32,612 bases of DNA from Paenibacillus antri (GTDB lineage: Bacteria; Bacillota; Bacilli; Paenibacillales; YIM-B00363), in NCBI RefSeq assembly GCF_005765165.1, contig NZ_VCIW01000037.1, forward strand, positions 1 through 32,612, read 5' to 3'. Of this stretch, positions 31,639 through 32,612 are shown piece by piece (position 1 is the first letter of the stretch; each line of letters begins with the position of its first letter). The position numbers and the translations under genes are program-made. The notes beneath the pieces were generated by a model that searched no databases, was not told the origin of the DNA, and saw nothing but the letters and a program-made list of their open reading frames with translations.

Positions 31639-31650
31639 ATGGAAGCATGG

Positions 31651-31723
<73 letters not shown>

Positions 31724-31746
31724 ATATTGTATTTCTGTAAAGATGG

Positions 31747-31815
31747 CGGAGCCGACGGGATTCGAACCCGCGGTCTCCTGCGTGACATCATGTTAGGCCT
31801 CTACACCACGGCTCC
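31747..31815 (-). tRNA. tRNA-Asp (GTC)-like gene lacking the 5' strand of the anticodon stem
   Basis: The acceptor GGAGCCG/CGGCTCC, G discriminator, encoded CCA (31744-31746), D arm GTGT...ACAT, loop with GTC followed by the 3' stem GCAGG, and T arm are all those of tRNA-Asp. The expected CCTGC that should pair with GCAGG is missing. The sequence goes from ACATG straight to ATGTCAC, so the gene is 69 nt instead of about 74. No alternative five-pair anticodon stem can be drawn. It is probably a pseudo-tRNA, unless this is a sequence error. The spacer before it (31816-31909, 94 nt) is the longest in the cluster and holds only a small GGTTAT/ATAACC hairpin. Confidence 0.8.
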
Positions 31816-31909
31816 GCAGTAAAGAGTTGGTTATTTAATAACCGGACCCCGGAAAAGCAATCGGAATACGCTACAGCGCTTCTCTTCACTTTTTTGGGTG
31901 AAATCATGG

Positions 31910-31982
31910 TGGGCGCTGACGGGATCGAACCGCCGACCCTCTGCTTGTAAGGCAGATGCTCTCCCGGCTGAGCTAAGCGCCC
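31910..31982 (-). tRNA. tRNA-Val (TAC)
   Basis: The 73-nt cloverleaf has acceptor GGGCGCT/AGCGCCC and anticodon loop CTTACAA. CCA is encoded at 31907-31909. Confidence 0.96.
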
Positions 31983-31990
31983 AAATATGG

Positions 31991-32063
31991 CTCCCCGAAC
32001 AGGACTCGAACCTGTGACAACTCGATTAACAGTCGAGTGCTCTACCAACTGAGCTATCAGGGA
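31991..32063 (-). tRNA. tRNA-Asn (GTT)
   Basis: The 73-nt cloverleaf has acceptor TCCCTGA/TCGGGGA, a G discriminator and anticodon loop CTGTTAA. CCA is encoded at 31988-31990. Confidence 0.96.
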
Positions 32064-32070
32064 ATAATGG

Positions 32071-32143
32071 TGGACCCAAGCGGGATCGAACCGCTGACCT
32101 CCTGCTTGCAAGGCAGGCGCTCTCCCAGCTGAGCTATGGGCCC
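32071..32143 (-). tRNA. tRNA-Ala (TGC)
   Basis: The 73-nt cloverleaf has acceptor GGGCCCA/TGGGTCC and anticodon loop CTTGCAA. CCA is encoded at 32068-32070. Confidence 0.96.
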
Positions 32144-32162
32144 TAATGCGATGAAACTATGG

Positions 32163-32236
<74 letters not shown>

Positions 32237-32243
32237 GGGCAAT

Positions 32244-32264
32244 AAAAAATCCCCCGAAGGGGAT
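32244..32264 (-). terminator. intrinsic terminator between 5S rRNA and the tRNA cluster
   Basis: On the minus strand ATCCCC pairs with GGGGAT around a TTCG tetraloop, followed by six T residues. It starts 5 nt after the 5S gene and ends 8 nt before tRNA-Ile. It should stop part of the rRNA transcription before the tRNAs. No promoter fits in the 8 nt left, so the tRNAs depend on read-through by antiterminated polymerase. Confidence 0.8.
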
Positions 32265-32268
32265 ATCG

Positions 32269-32386
32269 GCTTGGCGACGTCCTACTCTCCCGGGACCCTG
32301 CGGTCCAAGTACCATCGGCGCTGGAAGGCTTAACGTTCGTGTTCGGGATGGGTACGCGTGGTTCCCTTCCGCCATTATCACCAAAC
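32269..32386 (-). rRNA. rrf: 5S ribosomal RNA
   Basis: The minus strand reads TTTGGTGATAATGGCGGAAG at the 5' end, has the conserved CCCATCCCGAACACG block, and ends in GAGAGTAGGACGTCGCCAAG, a complete Bacillota-type 5S of about 117 nt. The ends are approximate to a few bases. It lies about 85 nt after the 23S 3' end. Confidence 0.96.
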
Positions 32387-32471
32387 CTATATAGTTCAGG
32401 GGTTGCTCCCTGAAAACTGGATGCGAAACGATGATGCTTCCGAAGTACTTTCCTTACGGAAAGTTTGAGTT

Positions 32472-32612
32472 GGATAAGTCCTCGACCGATTAGTATTCGT
32501 CAGCTCCACGCGTTGCCGCGCTTCCACCCCGAACCTATCAACCACGTCGTCTACATGGGGTCTTCAAGCAGGGAAATCTCATCTTGAGGGGGGCTTCACG
32601 CTTAGATGCTTT
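32472..32612 (-). rRNA. rrl: 23S ribosomal RNA, 3' end only
   Basis: On the minus strand the sequence from the window edge ends in the conserved ACTAATCGGTCGAGGACTTA block of bacterial 23S rRNA. Only about 141 nt are inside the window. The exact mature 3' end is approximate. Confidence 0.95.

Overview
The window looks like a high-GC member of the Paenibacillaceae (Paenibacillus/Cohnella type). The grounds are strong AGGAGG ribosome sites, an LplA/LplB/YtcP-type sugar ABC operon next to a YesM-type histidine kinase and an AraC-type response regulator, YqjM/NamA and MhqD homologues, and an rrn operon followed by a tRNA cluster. This is inferred from gene content; no search was run. Most genes lie on the minus strand, co-oriented with the rrn operon that enters from the right edge.

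Layout. 1-1490: a 184-bp tandem repeat, a promoter formed at its breakpoint, a leader terminator, a PD-(D/E)XK nuclease/winged-helix gene and a regularly spaced repeat array. 1491-6162: FGGY sugar kinase, membrane diguanylate cyclase, NamA-type ene-reductase (+) and a small acidic protein. 6262-7922: MhqD-like hydrolase, universal stress protein and a 0.4-kb non-autonomous IS-like element. 7923-13880: a large carbohydrate-binding lipoprotein, then a glycosidase operon (frameshifted AraC remnant, MGH1-like hydrolase, GH43, VOC protein, terminator). 14014-19528: EamA exporter, TetR/DrrA/DrrB-type drug exporter with a candidate operator, an AraC regulator divergent from a flavodoxin-fold oxidoreductase, and a small membrane protein. 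19651-27515: a second copy of the repeat array, then a sugar uptake locus (on the minus strand: DD-carboxypeptidase, histidine kinase, response regulator, solute-binding lipoprotein, two permeases) with a cre-like site, an internal terminator and an end terminator. 27625-31096: a DUF protein and PhnB-like VOC protein, and an ECF41 sigma factor overlapping an FAD oxidoreductase behind a textbook ECF41 promoter. 31142-32612: eleven tRNA genes, 5S rRNA and the 3' end of 23S rRNA.

How parts work together. The sugar locus senses with a kinase/regulator pair and imports through an ABC transporter that borrows its ATPase from elsewhere. The glycosidase operon and the CBM-bearing lipoprotein would supply or bind oligosaccharides, and the FGGY kinase would phosphorylate a released sugar. 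The ECF41 factor very probably drives its own two-gene operon.

The most unusual signal is a pair of arrays 18 kb apart (1259-1435 and 19651-19775). Each holds 20-bp repeats starting every 52 or 53 bp, first in forward and then in reverse orientation, with unrelated 32/33-nt spacers. The first sits directly behind the nuclease gene. I know of no described element with this layout. Second is a tRNA-Asp gene that has lost the 5' strand of its anticodon stem.
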